Below, in pieces: positions 9,481-19,989 of a stretch of DNA of 64,000 nucleotides. A program made the translations under genes and the position numbers. Each line of letters begins with the position of its first letter. Position 1 is the first letter of the stretch. Under the pieces are notes generated by a model that worked only from the letters and a program-made list of their open reading frames with translations, was not told the DNA's origin and searched no databases. Origin of the DNA: Plasmodiophora brassicae (Eukaryota > Endomyxa > Phytomyxea > Plasmodiophorida > Plasmodiophoridae); contig JASFAU010000001.1 of assembly GCA_039704465.1 (NCBI GenBank), forward strand, positions 1,054,001-1,118,000, in the 5' to 3' direction.

Positions 9481-11342
9481 CAGGGATAGCCCAAACGCTG
9501 ACAGCGAATCCCCAGTTGAAAACGGCTTGCGCGTTCGCAGCCCACCGGCTCGGCGCCATATGGAATATCGGTGAGACCGAGAATGGAGCATCGCCGTTTG
9601 AAGAAATAAGGACAGCGTTGTGGCCAACGTTGACCTCAACCGGAGCGTAAGACCAACCGCCCAGGTCGCGAGCGCCCAGAAATACGCATAAGAAATGGAA
9701 GAACAAGACCTTGACTTGATTAGACGCAGTACCTATGCGATCGCAGACGAGTCATGTGAGGCCGTATTTTCCCATAACGAATTTCGTACTGGCAACAGTC
9801 AGCCCGCTGGTGACAACCTGCTCGAAACAGGAGCTCGATTGTGGCTGGCCGGTCGGACAGATCTGCGACTTCAGGTACATATGGACGTCTCCAGCAAGAA
9901 GGGTAGTCTGGTTTGAGAAGCGGCCAGCCAGGTCCAGCAGAGCCCCAGACTCTCGGCGATGCAGTCGATGCGACGCAAGCTTATCGCCTTCCACTAGGTC
10001 TGCAAGATACGCGAGTCGTGCAGAAGGCGCAAACATCAGCGGGACGCTGGTCACAATGACGACCCGCTGGACTGACGGATCAGACGCGAATCTTTCGATA
10101 TTTGCTGAGACTTGGCGAAGCTGTCGTTCGCCCAGAAACGGGTGATCTGGTTCGTAATGGAAGGTGCGATGTAGGCGCGTGTCGATAAACACGAAGCCAA
10201 TCGGGCCGATTTGCCGCTCATAATGGGCATCCAAGGGAGACAGAAACCCATCCGAAGTCATGTCCATCACATCGGTTCGCAGTTGAATTTGATACTCTAG
10301 AAGAGCTTGACGTCCAGCGCGAAGCAAGAGGTTCCGCCCCTGGCGGAAATGATCGGCGTCGACATTGTTTCTACATACCATTGCCATTGAGCACCCATGC
10401 CACATGCTGAAGATGCAGCATACATAATGTCGTGATCGTCCATCACCATCCAGTTCGCCGCCTGGCTAAGCAGACGTCGCATGGAAGGATACGACCTGCG
10501 CCATATGTTCGGTACAGCAGAACGGGGAGCACGATTCCACTAACCACGTTCTACGGTACGTCTCCCTGAACTTTTCTAGCAGTTCTGCATAGCCGCCAAC
10601 TCGCCCACCAGCCTTCCACGACTTGAAAATATGATCGGCATAGATTTGATCACCTATGTACAGCCAGATCAGCCTCGTTTAACCGGGGACAGCATGACCA
10701 CCGAGTACCCATATGTATCGTGCCAAGGCGATTGGCGACGTCGCCTCTTCCCATAAGCTGCTCGATAAACGACGAGTCTTTGTCAGCGTCGATGTTGTTG
10801 CAAGACACGGCAAGTATCGTGAAAGGCGTGCCTAGGGGCGGTAAAGTGGCAAACCGCCCTGTTGTTGGCTTACGCCCGGACATCACCAGCTCAATCTCGT
10901 ACGTTGTGCCTGGACAGCACCGTTGAGCGCACATGATGCCAAGCCAGCATGGATTCGCGTCTCACCCTCGTCAAGGCCCGTAAGAATCCACACTCGTGCG
11001 GCGTTCTCGATCACCAACGTGTCTTTGACCACAACCTGGCCCTCGGCACGAGCAACCGCCACAGCATACTCGCCAACGACCGACCTACCGCCGGGTCAGC
11101 GTGACACCGGACGCACGGTACAGCACCACCTACCGGTCCAGGGCATCGTACAGGATTCGAGCGTGATGCGCCCCGACATCCCCGATAACAACGAGGAGCG
11201 GTTGCGAAGCGACCTGCAACGACCCAATGGAGATGGCAAATGCGACGACGACCAGCACGACGCCGTGTCGCATTGCCACAACCGAAATAACCCACCCGTC
11301 GCCGCCCAACGCGGAACCGCGGATAGACCACCTGGAGTCCAT
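9401..11342 (-). CDS. PhoD-like metallophosphatase, secreted or membrane-anchored
   Basis: Several short exons. The N-terminus has a signal-like segment (RHGVVLVVVAFAISIGSLQV). Splicing then gives LTGLDEGTTYEIEL…GRFATLPP…FTILAVSCNN (Fn3-like lead and first metal motif), WLYIGDQIYADHIFKSW, RRTWSYPSMRRLLSQAANWM with VMDDHDI, ALLEYQIQLRT, FVFIDTRLHR and LLAGDVHMY. These are the conserved blocks of PhoD alkaline phosphatase/phosphodiesterases, which use Fe/Ca. A C-terminal segment near 9440-9500 (FNWGFAVSVWAIPAFIVTGT) could be a membrane helix. Two inner introns would be only ~28-35 nt, and the last exon boundaries are unsure, so the exact 3' end is provisional. It overlaps the tandem duplication. 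Confidence 0.75.
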
Positions 11343-11396
11343 GTCGTCGTTGTCGTTTGATCTTTCCTACGTACCGTGCAATCGCACATGTTGTGT

Positions 11397-11864
11397 TTAT
11401 TTCATAGAGTCGTCGCCTGAGAATCGTCCAAGGTGGAAGTAGCAGATGATGACGGCCTGGCCGACGCCTAGACCGCCGGCGATGTCCACACCGATGCTGT
11501 ATGGGATGGAGACATAGACTGCGACCATCATGACAGTGGTGAGTGAGGCGGTTAGGAACGCGAGCGTTGCTCCGAGAGTTGCGGACAGGATTGGGACCCA
11601 TATATAAAGTGTCCTGGGCCGGGCTAGGACGCGACACGCTTGTGCGGCGTTAGAACGGTGCATCGAATTACACACCGCATTGTACGAACCTAAGACGCCA
11701 GCGCACCAGTAGATAGCGGCGACCGTTGACACAGTCCAGGCAATGATATGGGTCCACATCTCTGTGCATTGCGCAGCTCATTGCGATTGCGTCCAACGGG
11801 TGGCCAACGACCTACCTGGGAAGGTTGTCAGCATGCGCACATCCTCGACCGTCACATCCGACAT
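11397..11864 (-). CDS. TMEM170-like small membrane protein
   Basis: Exons 11816-11864 and 11397-11761, joined across a 54-nt intron, give 137 aa. The spliced start MSDVTVEDVRMLTTFPEMWT puts the conserved EMW before the first of three membrane helices (IIAWTVSTVAAIYWCAGVLG; VPILSATLGATLAFLTAS; MMVAVYVSIPYSIGVDIAGG). The last helix carries LGVGQAV, matching the GVGQ of TMEM170A/B. Length also fits (about 140 aa). In animals TMEM170 proteins shape ER sheets and the nuclear envelope. It is tandem with and downstream of no obvious operon partner; the PhoD-like gene lies just beyond its 3' end. Confidence 0.75.
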
Positions 11865-12023
11865 GGGCGCTATGAACGGCGAGGCCTCCCGACAGTGAAC
11901 ATCAGTTCGTAGCGTTGGCCATTGGCCACACTCTATATGCAGCGCGCGCTAATATTGGGTAGGGTAGAAGTCCGTGCGGACGCCGTGGCCGGCAGACGCA
12001 ACCACAGGACTTCGCTGTCGAAG

Positions 12024-12605
12024 ATGTTGCACGAGTACCTTGTCGTTGGGCGCAAGACGCCAACCGCGCGCGACCCCGCCCCGACCGTCTACAAGATGCG
12101 TCTGTTCGCCACGGACGCACCGAAGGCGCGCTCCCGTTTCTGGGTATGCGTAATCAGCTCGGTGTTACCATGCGCAGTAGTCTAATGTTGGACGTAGTAC
12201 TTCCTGTCGAAGTTGAAGCGTGTGAAGAAGGCGAACGGTGAGATCGTTGCCGTTCACGAGATCTTTGAGAAGAACCCGAACACGGTCAAGAACTGGGGCG
12301 TTTGGCTGCGCTACGACTCGCGTTCCGGCACGCACAACATGTACAAGGAGTACCGTGACACGCACCTGACGGGCGCCATTGAGCAGATGTACACCGAGAT
12401 GGCAGGTCGTCACCGCGCGCGGAAGTCGTGTATCCAGATCATGCGCACGGAGGCGATCCCCGCTAGCGCCTGCAAGCGCCCGAACACGCAGCAGTTCCAC
12501 GACAGCAAGATTAAGTTCCCGCTGCCGTCCAACTGCCTGCCGCGCCCCAGCCACAAATCGTACAAGACGACGTTCAAGGCGAACCGCCCTGTGAACCTCC
12601 ACTAA
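12024..12605 (+). CDS. RPL18A: 60S ribosomal protein eL20 (L18a)
   Basis: Exons 12024-12143 and 12198-12605 give 175 aa, the normal length. Recognisable blocks are [31 protein letters not shown] across the splice, [49 protein letters not shown] and [12 protein letters not shown]. The ATG at 12024 matches the family start; an upstream in-frame ATG at 11922 would add an atypical 34-residue extension. This is a core structural protein of the large subunit near the 5S RNP and P-site side. Confidence 0.97.
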
Positions 12606-12859
12606 ATTCACTCACCGGACCGTTGCCCTCCGTCTTTGATTCGGCCTCAATACAGCAGACTAAGTTAGCGCTAGGGTCGGTTCTGCGCGATTCTCCATCC
12701 CTTGGAGGTGTCTAAGTATTGGTAGCCCGGATGATCCGTTTGTCCACGGCTGGACGGGAACTGTCCTGGCTGCCTGGTGGTAACGGGGATACTGACACTC
12801 CTCAACCATTTGACGTGGACTCTGCGGTTCACTGACAATTTGCGCGTCGTACCCCATGA

Positions 12860-13530
12860 CTAGGAGGACTGGGAGCTGGCAACAGTTGACGCCAACATCA
12901 CATTTGAGCTGAACTGTGCCCGAAGCTTCCAGCCCCGCAAGATGATGAATACGTTAGTCTCGGCGAATTCGGGCCTGATATGATGGCAAGCTGACTGGCC
13001 CTCGAAGTCGATGGTTGCAAAAGTCTTCGATGCACTAACGTATTCCATCATAGACGTTGAACAATTCAATGCTCACAACTGGGATGCCCGAGGTTAAAGG
13101 TTTCCAAGAAAGTTTGGGTGGCATCAGTTCCAAGAAACATCACCTAACGACCCTGTGTGCATGCGCACATCTTCTATCGGGCCCGCGCAAGAACGTCGAG
13201 GTACGATGGAGGTCTCCGCCAGAGGACGTTCTTCCGCTGTCCCGGAAGAAGACGTGTGCATGCACACACGGGTCGTTAGGTGTTGTTTCTTTAAGAAACG
13301 CCAAAGCTGCCATCTATCACGGATCCGCCAGTTAATACCCACGTCGATCGCCTCAATACTTGCTGTTCATCAGTGGCTTGGTTGCGCTCCAGCCGTACCC
13401 GGGATCAGGTGAGTTCGCTGCCTTCGACCAGGATCGTTGGTTGACGATTCCGCAAGATGATGACATGCGTTAGTGGTAGGTCTCTGTCACGGCGAATGAA
13501 CCTGACCCTTGTGTTTGGGATTATAGAGTG
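12860..13530 (+). pseudogene. Broken partial duplicate of VPS52
   Basis: Two blocks resemble the neighbouring intact VPS52. Bases ~13050-13128 match the intron 2/exon 3 region at ~13985-14063 (TTTCCAAGAAAGTTTGGGTG and flanks). Bases ~13391-13525 match exon 11 and its intron at ~15909-16080, but lack 53 internal bases. Intron sequence is included, so this is a DNA duplication, not a retrocopy. A third short piece near 12935-12960 (CCGCAAGATGATGAATACGT) repeats part of exon 11 and has an inverted echo at ~13035-13052. No frame is maintained. A foldback element sits between the two main blocks. Confidence 0.8.
13131..13291. repeat. Foldback (inverted repeat) element
   Basis: A left arm at 13131-13197 and a right arm at 13225-13291 are imperfect reverse complements (roughly 85% by eye), separated by a 27-nt loop. 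Both arms contain CACCTAACGACCC, TGTGCATG and GAACGTC. No convincing flanking target duplication is visible. It could be a small MITE or the relic of an inverted duplication inside the broken VPS52 copy. Confidence 0.8.
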
Positions 13531-13668
13531 GCTCTGGCGACAGCCCCAGCGGAACGCCCATTTGCAGCTCCCGGCCCGGGCCACGTTCCAGAGTTCCGAA
13601 TCACGGCGTTTTTTTGGCTGGACTCTGAAGAAGAAAAGCGGAACGTCGGAAAAATCATACTCGTGACG

Positions 13669-16427
13669 ATGGCGTCCGAGATTGACCTCACTGGGGTCGA
13701 AGACGATCTAAACAAGTTGCAGGAGGATGAACACGTTCGGAAAGCGCTCGATGAGGGCGTCGATTTGCGTGCGTACTCGAACGCAATCGAGGCCCAGCTT
13801 CGGGAGGCGGAGGACGACGCCATTCAGCAGTGTCAGTGCCGAATGCCTGACACTCGTTTGTCGTGTTGATTGTTCGATGTAGTCATTCAGAACAGCGATT
13901 GTGTCGCCGATTTGTTCTTCGAAATTCAGACGTGCGATGCGATTCTGGGCAGTATGGAAACCATGTACGGTCCCATGTACCTGGAGGTCGAACGGTTCGA
14001 TGCTAATAACTGGAATGCCCAAGGCTAAAAGGTTTCCAAGAAAGTTTGGGTGGCATCAGTGCCGACATCAAGACTCTTCAAACAAAGGTATGTGACCGTT
14101 AACTTGTTTGACGGCGACTAACGCAATATTGCTTTTCAGAGCCTGTCAATGAATGTGAAATTGAAGAATCGGCGAGAGGCCGAGAAGAAGCTGTCGCAGT
14201 ATATTCAGGCAGTCGTTGTTAGTCCTACCCTGGTCAAGTATTGAAACCGTCCCTCTTGCAATGCACTTCGCATGATAACAACGATGTCAGGGCTATTGTA
14301 GAAGGCCCGATTGACGAGAGATACGTCAATCATCTGGTTCAACTGAACGCAAAGATCGAGTACGTGCGGAATCCCCCGCCTAAAATGCAAGGCACTGCTG
14401 CACAGTCTTTGGCTGCAACGTCCCAGCAAATCGAGACCTTACGAAAGCAAGCTATATCCCGGGTACGGCAGTTTCTCATCGACAAGATCAAATCGCTGCA
14501 GGACTCCAAGACGAATATCCAGAACAAGCAGAGCATGCTGCTTCGGTACAAGTATTTCAACGAATTTCTGTCGGAACACGACCAAGCCGTTGCGGAAGAG
14601 ATACGGACGTTCTATACGGCAACGATGTCCGCCCTACTATCAAATTTCTTCCAAGGGTATATATCCGACATCAACAACAAACTTCGCGCCAAGAAGGTAC
14701 ATTTGCAATCATCCGTGTGGTGTGCTGGCTTTTGAACTCTTTCCAGCTAGAGCCTCTGACTGTTGCTGACAAGACTGACCTGCTGTGCACCGAAATTTCG
14801 CGATCAGGAGGATTGTTCGCGTCAAAGAAGACTGAGCAGCACGTGGTGAATGTGCACACGCTTGGCGATCGGAACTTGGTTGGTTTCACACGTTATTGTC
14901 GTGCAACGCTGTACGTCTTACGTTTCGTAGGTGCTGAGCGAGACGTCCGGGTCACCATTACTGCGTCATGGCAAACAAGGCGGGGGCCGTCCTATCGGAT
15001 ATGAGGATATCTGGAACTGCCTTCTTCACCTGCTGGTTAACACAGCGGCGTCTGAGTTCGTCTATTTGCACGAGTTCTTCAACAACCGCAACTTGTTCAC
15101 TGTCGCCTTCGAGAAAACGATTGGTTGATTTTACGTGCGTTAAGTGTTTGCGACGAATCTGAACGGCGCGTCAGGGTTGTTCACATCGAACCTTGAACAG
15201 TACCTTGCGACGTCGTACGATATCATTGGGATAATTCTGACGGTCAGAAAAGAATCGGCAAAGCATCATATCCTGCTAAATCATTCTCAGGTTCGCGTTT
15301 GCGAAGTGCAACGCAATACGTTGAACAAGAAACGGAACAACGCGGTTCGGGCGATGCGTTTCGGAATCGTTCGTAAAGTTTCCCTAACTGATCTGCGTAG
15401 GCTGTGCACTGCCTTGACTCAATGTTCGATCATTTCGCCCGGTTGATTTGGCCTAGGTTTAAGGTGCTGTGTGGACCTCGCGGTGCTTGTTGCGGTGGCT
15501 GATATCAGCGCAGACGGTGTTCGACATGCACTTGGCAAGCATTGCGTCTCTGAAACCGACATCGGTTGAAGTAAGTGCTAATGCAGTGTGCAATCTGACG
15601 CGGCGCTTTGCCGCATTATGCCACTCCCTTGTTGCCCTTAACGCGCCTCCATTAACACAGTACGTTCCCGGTGTGCGTCCTGGTAGAGTCGACTCTAAGC
15701 AGCGTAACAGAGAGGAGTTCCTTCGCACGTCTTTATCGCGATTACGCAACGATTTCATCTCTGCCCTCAACCAGATATCCACCTCATTGCCAGCCGGGTA
15801 ACACGAACCGCAGCTGACTCGTGTGCTGCTCTAATGCTCTTCGTTCGCAGGTCGTCGCGTCTCGTCTTTCTGATCAATCAGCTCGAGTACATAACCCTTG
15901 CCCTCCAGCCGTACCCGGGATCAGATGAGTTCGCTGCCTTCGACCAACTCAGTGTGCAGCATGTCGCTGCTTATGCAGATACTGCACTGTCGTTGGTTGA
16001 CGACTTCCGCAAGATGATGACATACGTTAGTGGTACGTCTCTGTCACGGCGAATGAACCTAACCCTTGCGTTTAGGTTAAGAGTGAGGCCGCTGACGCGA
16101 CCGCTGCGAGTGCTGTTGTCAGAGGGTTTGCCTCGCGCTGGAGACAAGGTACCGCTTATCGCAATGGGTTTCCGCACGCACTGAGCCGTTTTCCAAGGCA
16201 TCGAAAGTGTTTCTGCCGATATATGCAATGGTCAATTCAGCGGCGGCGGGGCGGATAAGCGCTGGGAGGATATCGTCCTAAAGGGCGTTCTCACGCAACT
16301 GCTGACGCACTACCAGAAATTCGATGAAGTCATCCGTTCCCAGATCAAATCGTCGAACCCGATTTTAGAGGAACTCGTTCCAATCCAGACTGTCGTCTAC
16401 GAGATCAAGAGGCGCATCAGAAACTAA
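13669..16427 (+). CDS. VPS52: VPS52, subunit of the GARP/EARP tethering complexes
   Basis: Thirteen exons (13669-13831, 13883-13964, 14024-14087, 14140-14237, 14291-14696, 14747-14878, 14931-15123, 15175-15344, 15401-15463, 15514-15797, 15851-16025, 16076-16148, 16198-16427) splice in phase to 710 aa, close to the human 723. Introns are 49-59 nt. Diagnostic segments include CDAILGSMETMLKGFQESLG, SLSMNVKLKNRREAEKKLSQ, KYFNEFLSEHDQAVAEE, HTLGDRNLVLSETS, FVYLHEFFNNRNLF, DHFARLIWPRFK, LTRRFAALCHSL and the tail VPIQTVVYEIKRRIRN. GARP tethers endosome-derived vesicles at the trans-Golgi. One junction (exon 8/9) is the least certain. A damaged copy lies just upstream. Confidence 0.95.
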
Positions 16428-16462
16428 ACAACACTGATTAACGAGCCGTACTGCAAGGTCGT

Positions 16463-17426
16463 ATGTCCGGCGGGCTCCATTCTGTTTCTGCATTGCGGGA
16501 CACTGCGCCAGTGCCAATGGAGTTGGCGAGCGTGACGCTGTTGACCGCGTGGTTCTGTCCGTTCGCTCAGCGCGCGAGAATCGCGCTGGAAGAAAAGGGA
16601 ATCGGGTACGAGGCCGTGGAATCGTTGGAGGTTGTCGGCGACGGGTATAAGAAGAACCCGGACCTGCTGCAGTACAATCCATCCGGCCTGGTTCCTGTCC
16701 TCATTCATCGTTATGATCCCGTACTGGACTGCCCGCAGTTGTTGGTCTGCTGCAAGGACGTGAACGTGGATGATTATAGGACCAGCCGACATTTGTATGC
16801 CCTGAGAGCATGGTGATTGTCGACTACGTCGATGAAGCTTGGCCGGGTAATCGCACGTCGTTCATGCCGTTGGATCCGCGCGAGCGCGCCCGCTGTCGCC
16901 TGGCATCGTTGAATATCGCCAAGAAGATCGTTCCAACGTTCTACAAGATGCTTGTCCGCCAGGACCCCGCTGAGCAGGTCTCGGCTGACCGGAACACCTG
17001 CTGCAATACCTAACGCGCACAACAGGAAACCGCTAAAGACGAAATGCTCGAAGGCCTGCTGACTTTCAGCAAAGGTCTACCTGAAGATGGGCCCTTTTTC
17101 CTGGGAGAACGATTCGGCGGTGTCGACATTCTTCTGGCGCCATGGGCTCTTCGCATGTTCCTTCTTAAGCATTTCCGAGGCTTCGAGGTATCCGTTCTAC
17201 GGCGGCGCGCGAGAATAGGAACTGAACCTGAGCGCAGGTTCCTGCCGATGGTCCTTTCGCCAAGTACCTTCGATGGTTTAATGCGATTCGTCATCGTCCA
17301 AGCGTTAAGGCAACGATTGCAGATGACGATAAGCTGATTGCAATGTATCAGCGATACGCGGCTGGGACGGCGGAAACTAAAGTCGCCGACGCTGTTCGCC
17401 GTGGAGAATCGGCTGCTAACGTCTGA
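16463..17426 (+). CDS. Glutathione S-transferase, omega-like
   Basis: Exons 16463-16720, 16780-16977, 17026-17187 and 17238-17426 give 268 aa. The thioredoxin-like N-terminal domain has AWFCPFAQRARIALEEKG, where the Cys of CPF is the catalytic thiol of omega-class and related GSTs. It continues with YNPSGLVPVL and, across the first splice, PESMVIVDYVDEAWPG (the glutathione-binding E-S motif). The helical C-terminal domain has FFLGERFGGVDILLAPWALR. Omega enzymes act as thiol transferases and dehydroascorbate reductases. An internal ATG at 16517 is an alternative start. It begins 35 bp after VPS52 on the same strand. Confidence 0.9.
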
Positions 17427-17465
17427 ACGATTCCGTATACCAGGAGACAATGAAAAGACTTGTTG

Positions 17466-18932
17466 TTACCTTTCTTGCAGCCTTGGCTGACCCCGGATCA
17501 GGGACACCAGAACGCGAATCACGTTGTCCTTCATGAGTGGGCTGATTTGTTCGCCCCCTTGGTCGACAATATCCACTAGATCTGATACTCGTACAGGCTT
17601 CACTTGAGGCATTTCGTCACGGTTCCAATTAGCTTTGCGGGTTTTCGAGTATGCCAGGAAGACTTGTTTCGTGTGAACATCCGTTGAGCTGATTGTCACA
17701 TGTCAGAATTCGTCTAAACTAGGCACAGAGTAGGGAATCCAACCACTCTTCTCGGATCTCATAATACCCAACAGGGAAAACCGGGTCCCGCAGTATGTAT
17801 CCAGTTTCTTCTTCGACCTCTCGACGAGCGGCCGCCTCGATAGCCTCATCCGGTTCCACTTTGCCACCAGGCAACTCCCAGCCGCGACTGTGTACCCGCA
17901 TAAGAACAACGACTAGTCACCGAGCACGTTGAGACAAACCTGTGATGACGGCAGATCACGATCCTTGCATGATCGGCTGACAAAACGGCAACCAGAACAG
18001 CGTCTGCTCTTTGGTTCACAGCGTTGTCAACCACAAATCTCACTGTCTGCCCTACATCAAGACAGTCAATGTCAAGGATCCTCTACCCAACCTACAAGGC
18101 GGGTAACCGTTGTATCCCCCGTCAAAGGTGAAAACGGGTTGCTCCGTCCATGGCGAATGGCAGATGCCCAGGTTATGGTTGTGAAGCTCGCGGCCCTGGT
18201 CAACTGGGATCACATCAGTCTCGAACCGAATACGTGACGAACGGGCGAACCTGTCACAGGAATTTCATCGCCGGCGATAAAACTGGGCCTGTCAATGCAC
18301 AGAATATGTCCTCTACGAAACTGATCGGTGTTCACGTGACAGTGTGGCTCCTGGCATGGCCATCTACGTATAGCACCTGTTCCGGGAATTGGTTATACGT
18401 GTCCGTTCCGCGACAAAGACTGGGAGGCATCGCGTACCGAAAGGAAACGGTTGGCCTTGACACTGAAGGTTGGGACTGGACGCCATCTCCACCTCATCTA
18501 ACCGTTCGTGCACATGCATGGGGATCGACTGTCCAGGGTCGATGTTCAGCGAGTATATCCCAGCCGCTGCCGTTTCATGAATGATTTGCACATCACCCCA
18601 CGGTTTGATCTCTCTGCGAACTTCACGATTAAACCGTCCGAAACGAAGAGGGGCAGAGATACAGCGCACACCGACTTCACAAATGTATTCTGTGACCTGG
18701 CTGCCATCTGCCCGACCTCAACATCGACGACGCCGTCGACGGTCTGCGCCATCAGCGCCGCCAGCATGCAGGCCGCGTCGTGCATCGTCCGCAACGGGAA
18801 GAACGAGACGGCGAACGCCGCCCGGTCGACGGCTGCGCCCAGGTCGGCAACCCGCCGATGGAACCGCATGACGACCGGCATCATGGACAGACCTGACCCG
18901 CAAGCGCACAGCCGCAACGCGACCGTCGCCAT
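17466..18932 (-). CDS. Cupin-Nudix fusion protein
   Basis: Exons read from right to left. A cupin core (EIKPWGDVQIIHE, GIYSLNIDPGQSIP, MHVHERLDEVEM with a His-x-His…Glu metal set) is followed by NQFPEQ-FRRGHILCIDRPSF and AGDEIPV. Further splices give RELHNHNLGICHSPW, VFTFDGGYNGYPPWQ and TVRFVVDN. The same frame then runs into a Nudix domain, SRGWELPGGKVEPDEAIEAA followed by ARREVEEETGY (complete Nudix box). The last exon is 17466-~17690. The Nudix half and the downstream half of the cupin splice well. The first intron(s) and the N-terminal exon (~18720-18932 or -18980) are provisional. A sugar-nucleotide role is plausible for this pairing but unproven. Confidence 0.65.
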
Positions 18933-19020
18933 TTTGTCGACGGTGACCGTTCCCGCGCGCCGCGACTGCACGCCGCACATTTCGCCTTTCGGTACCGATG
19001 CCGTTTGCGTTTTGGGCGCG

Positions 19021-19929
19021 ATGGGGGTGGACCTGGAAATCTGCGTCGACAGTTTGGCGTCGAGTCATGCGGCAGTGGCGGGCGGAGCGACCAGGCTCGA
19101 GCTGTGCAGCGCGCTGGCGCAGGTAGGGCGGTCCGTCGGGGCGAACGTGTCGTGCGCGCCCACCGGTGTGCGTGTTCGCCAGGGCGGGTTGACGCCCAGC
19201 ATCGGGATGGTCCGTCGCGTGGTCGCGCTCGGCGCGCCCGTTCATGTCCTGATTCGACCGCGACCTTGCGATTTTGTCTTCACAGAGGAGGGCACGTCCG
19301 CAGCTCGAACGCAATGTTGACGATTGCTTGACGATGGCCTCGTAGAGATTACCGTCATCATTGACGATATCCACGAGTGTAAGCGGGCTGGTGCTGCTGG
19401 GGTTGTTGTCGGCGCCCTGCTTGTCGACGGCCGCATCGACGTTGATGCTGTTCGTCGATTTTGTCAGGCAGCGAAGCCTATTGAGGTCACGTTCCACCGC
19501 GCTTTCGACGTGTCGTCAGGTACGGCGATCCATTCGAACTGGTCGACATTCGTGAATCGTTCTGCACCAGGCGACCCTATCGAAGATATCGTCGCTTTGC
19601 ATAGAGTCGGGGTCGTCCGGTTGCTGACGTCTGGGCGGTCGCAATCAGCGATCCAGGGCGAAGCGCTGATATCATCGCTGGTCAGATCTGCCCCCGACGG
19701 GTTCTGCGTCATGGCAGGCGCGGGCATCACTGTCGAGAATATTGGCGGGCTGCTGGACGCGACCGGCGTTCGCGCTGTTCATGCATCGGCTCGATCCGCG
19801 ATGCCCTCCAGGTCTCGCTTCTGGCGAGACGGTGTCGCGATGGGAAACGACTCCAACGACCGGATGATGATGGTCGCCGATCAGGATTCCGTCTCTGCAC
19901 TAAAGCGCATCTGTGAAATGAGGGCCTGA
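19021..19929 (+). CDS. CUTC: CutC-family protein
   Basis: Exons 19021-19122, 19183-19291, 19346-19519 and 19571-19929 give 247 aa, the family length. The TIM-barrel blocks are clear: LEICVDSLASSHAAVAGGAT, RLELCSALAQ-GGLTPSIGMV, PVHVLIRPR, DFVFTEEEITVIIDDIHECK, GVVVGALLVDGRID, VTFHRAFDVSSGDPIEDI, VVRLLTSG and MAGAGITVENIGGL. CutC was first linked to copper tolerance; its enzymatic role is still debated. The second intron is bounded GC…AG rather than GT…AG (see findings). Its start is only about 40-90 bp from the divergent cupin-Nudix gene, so they probably share a promoter. Confidence 0.93.
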
Positions 19930-19989
19930 TATTCACTGCACGTCCTGTATCGAGCGGGTATGACACGTCCCAGGGGCTGAGGATATCGT

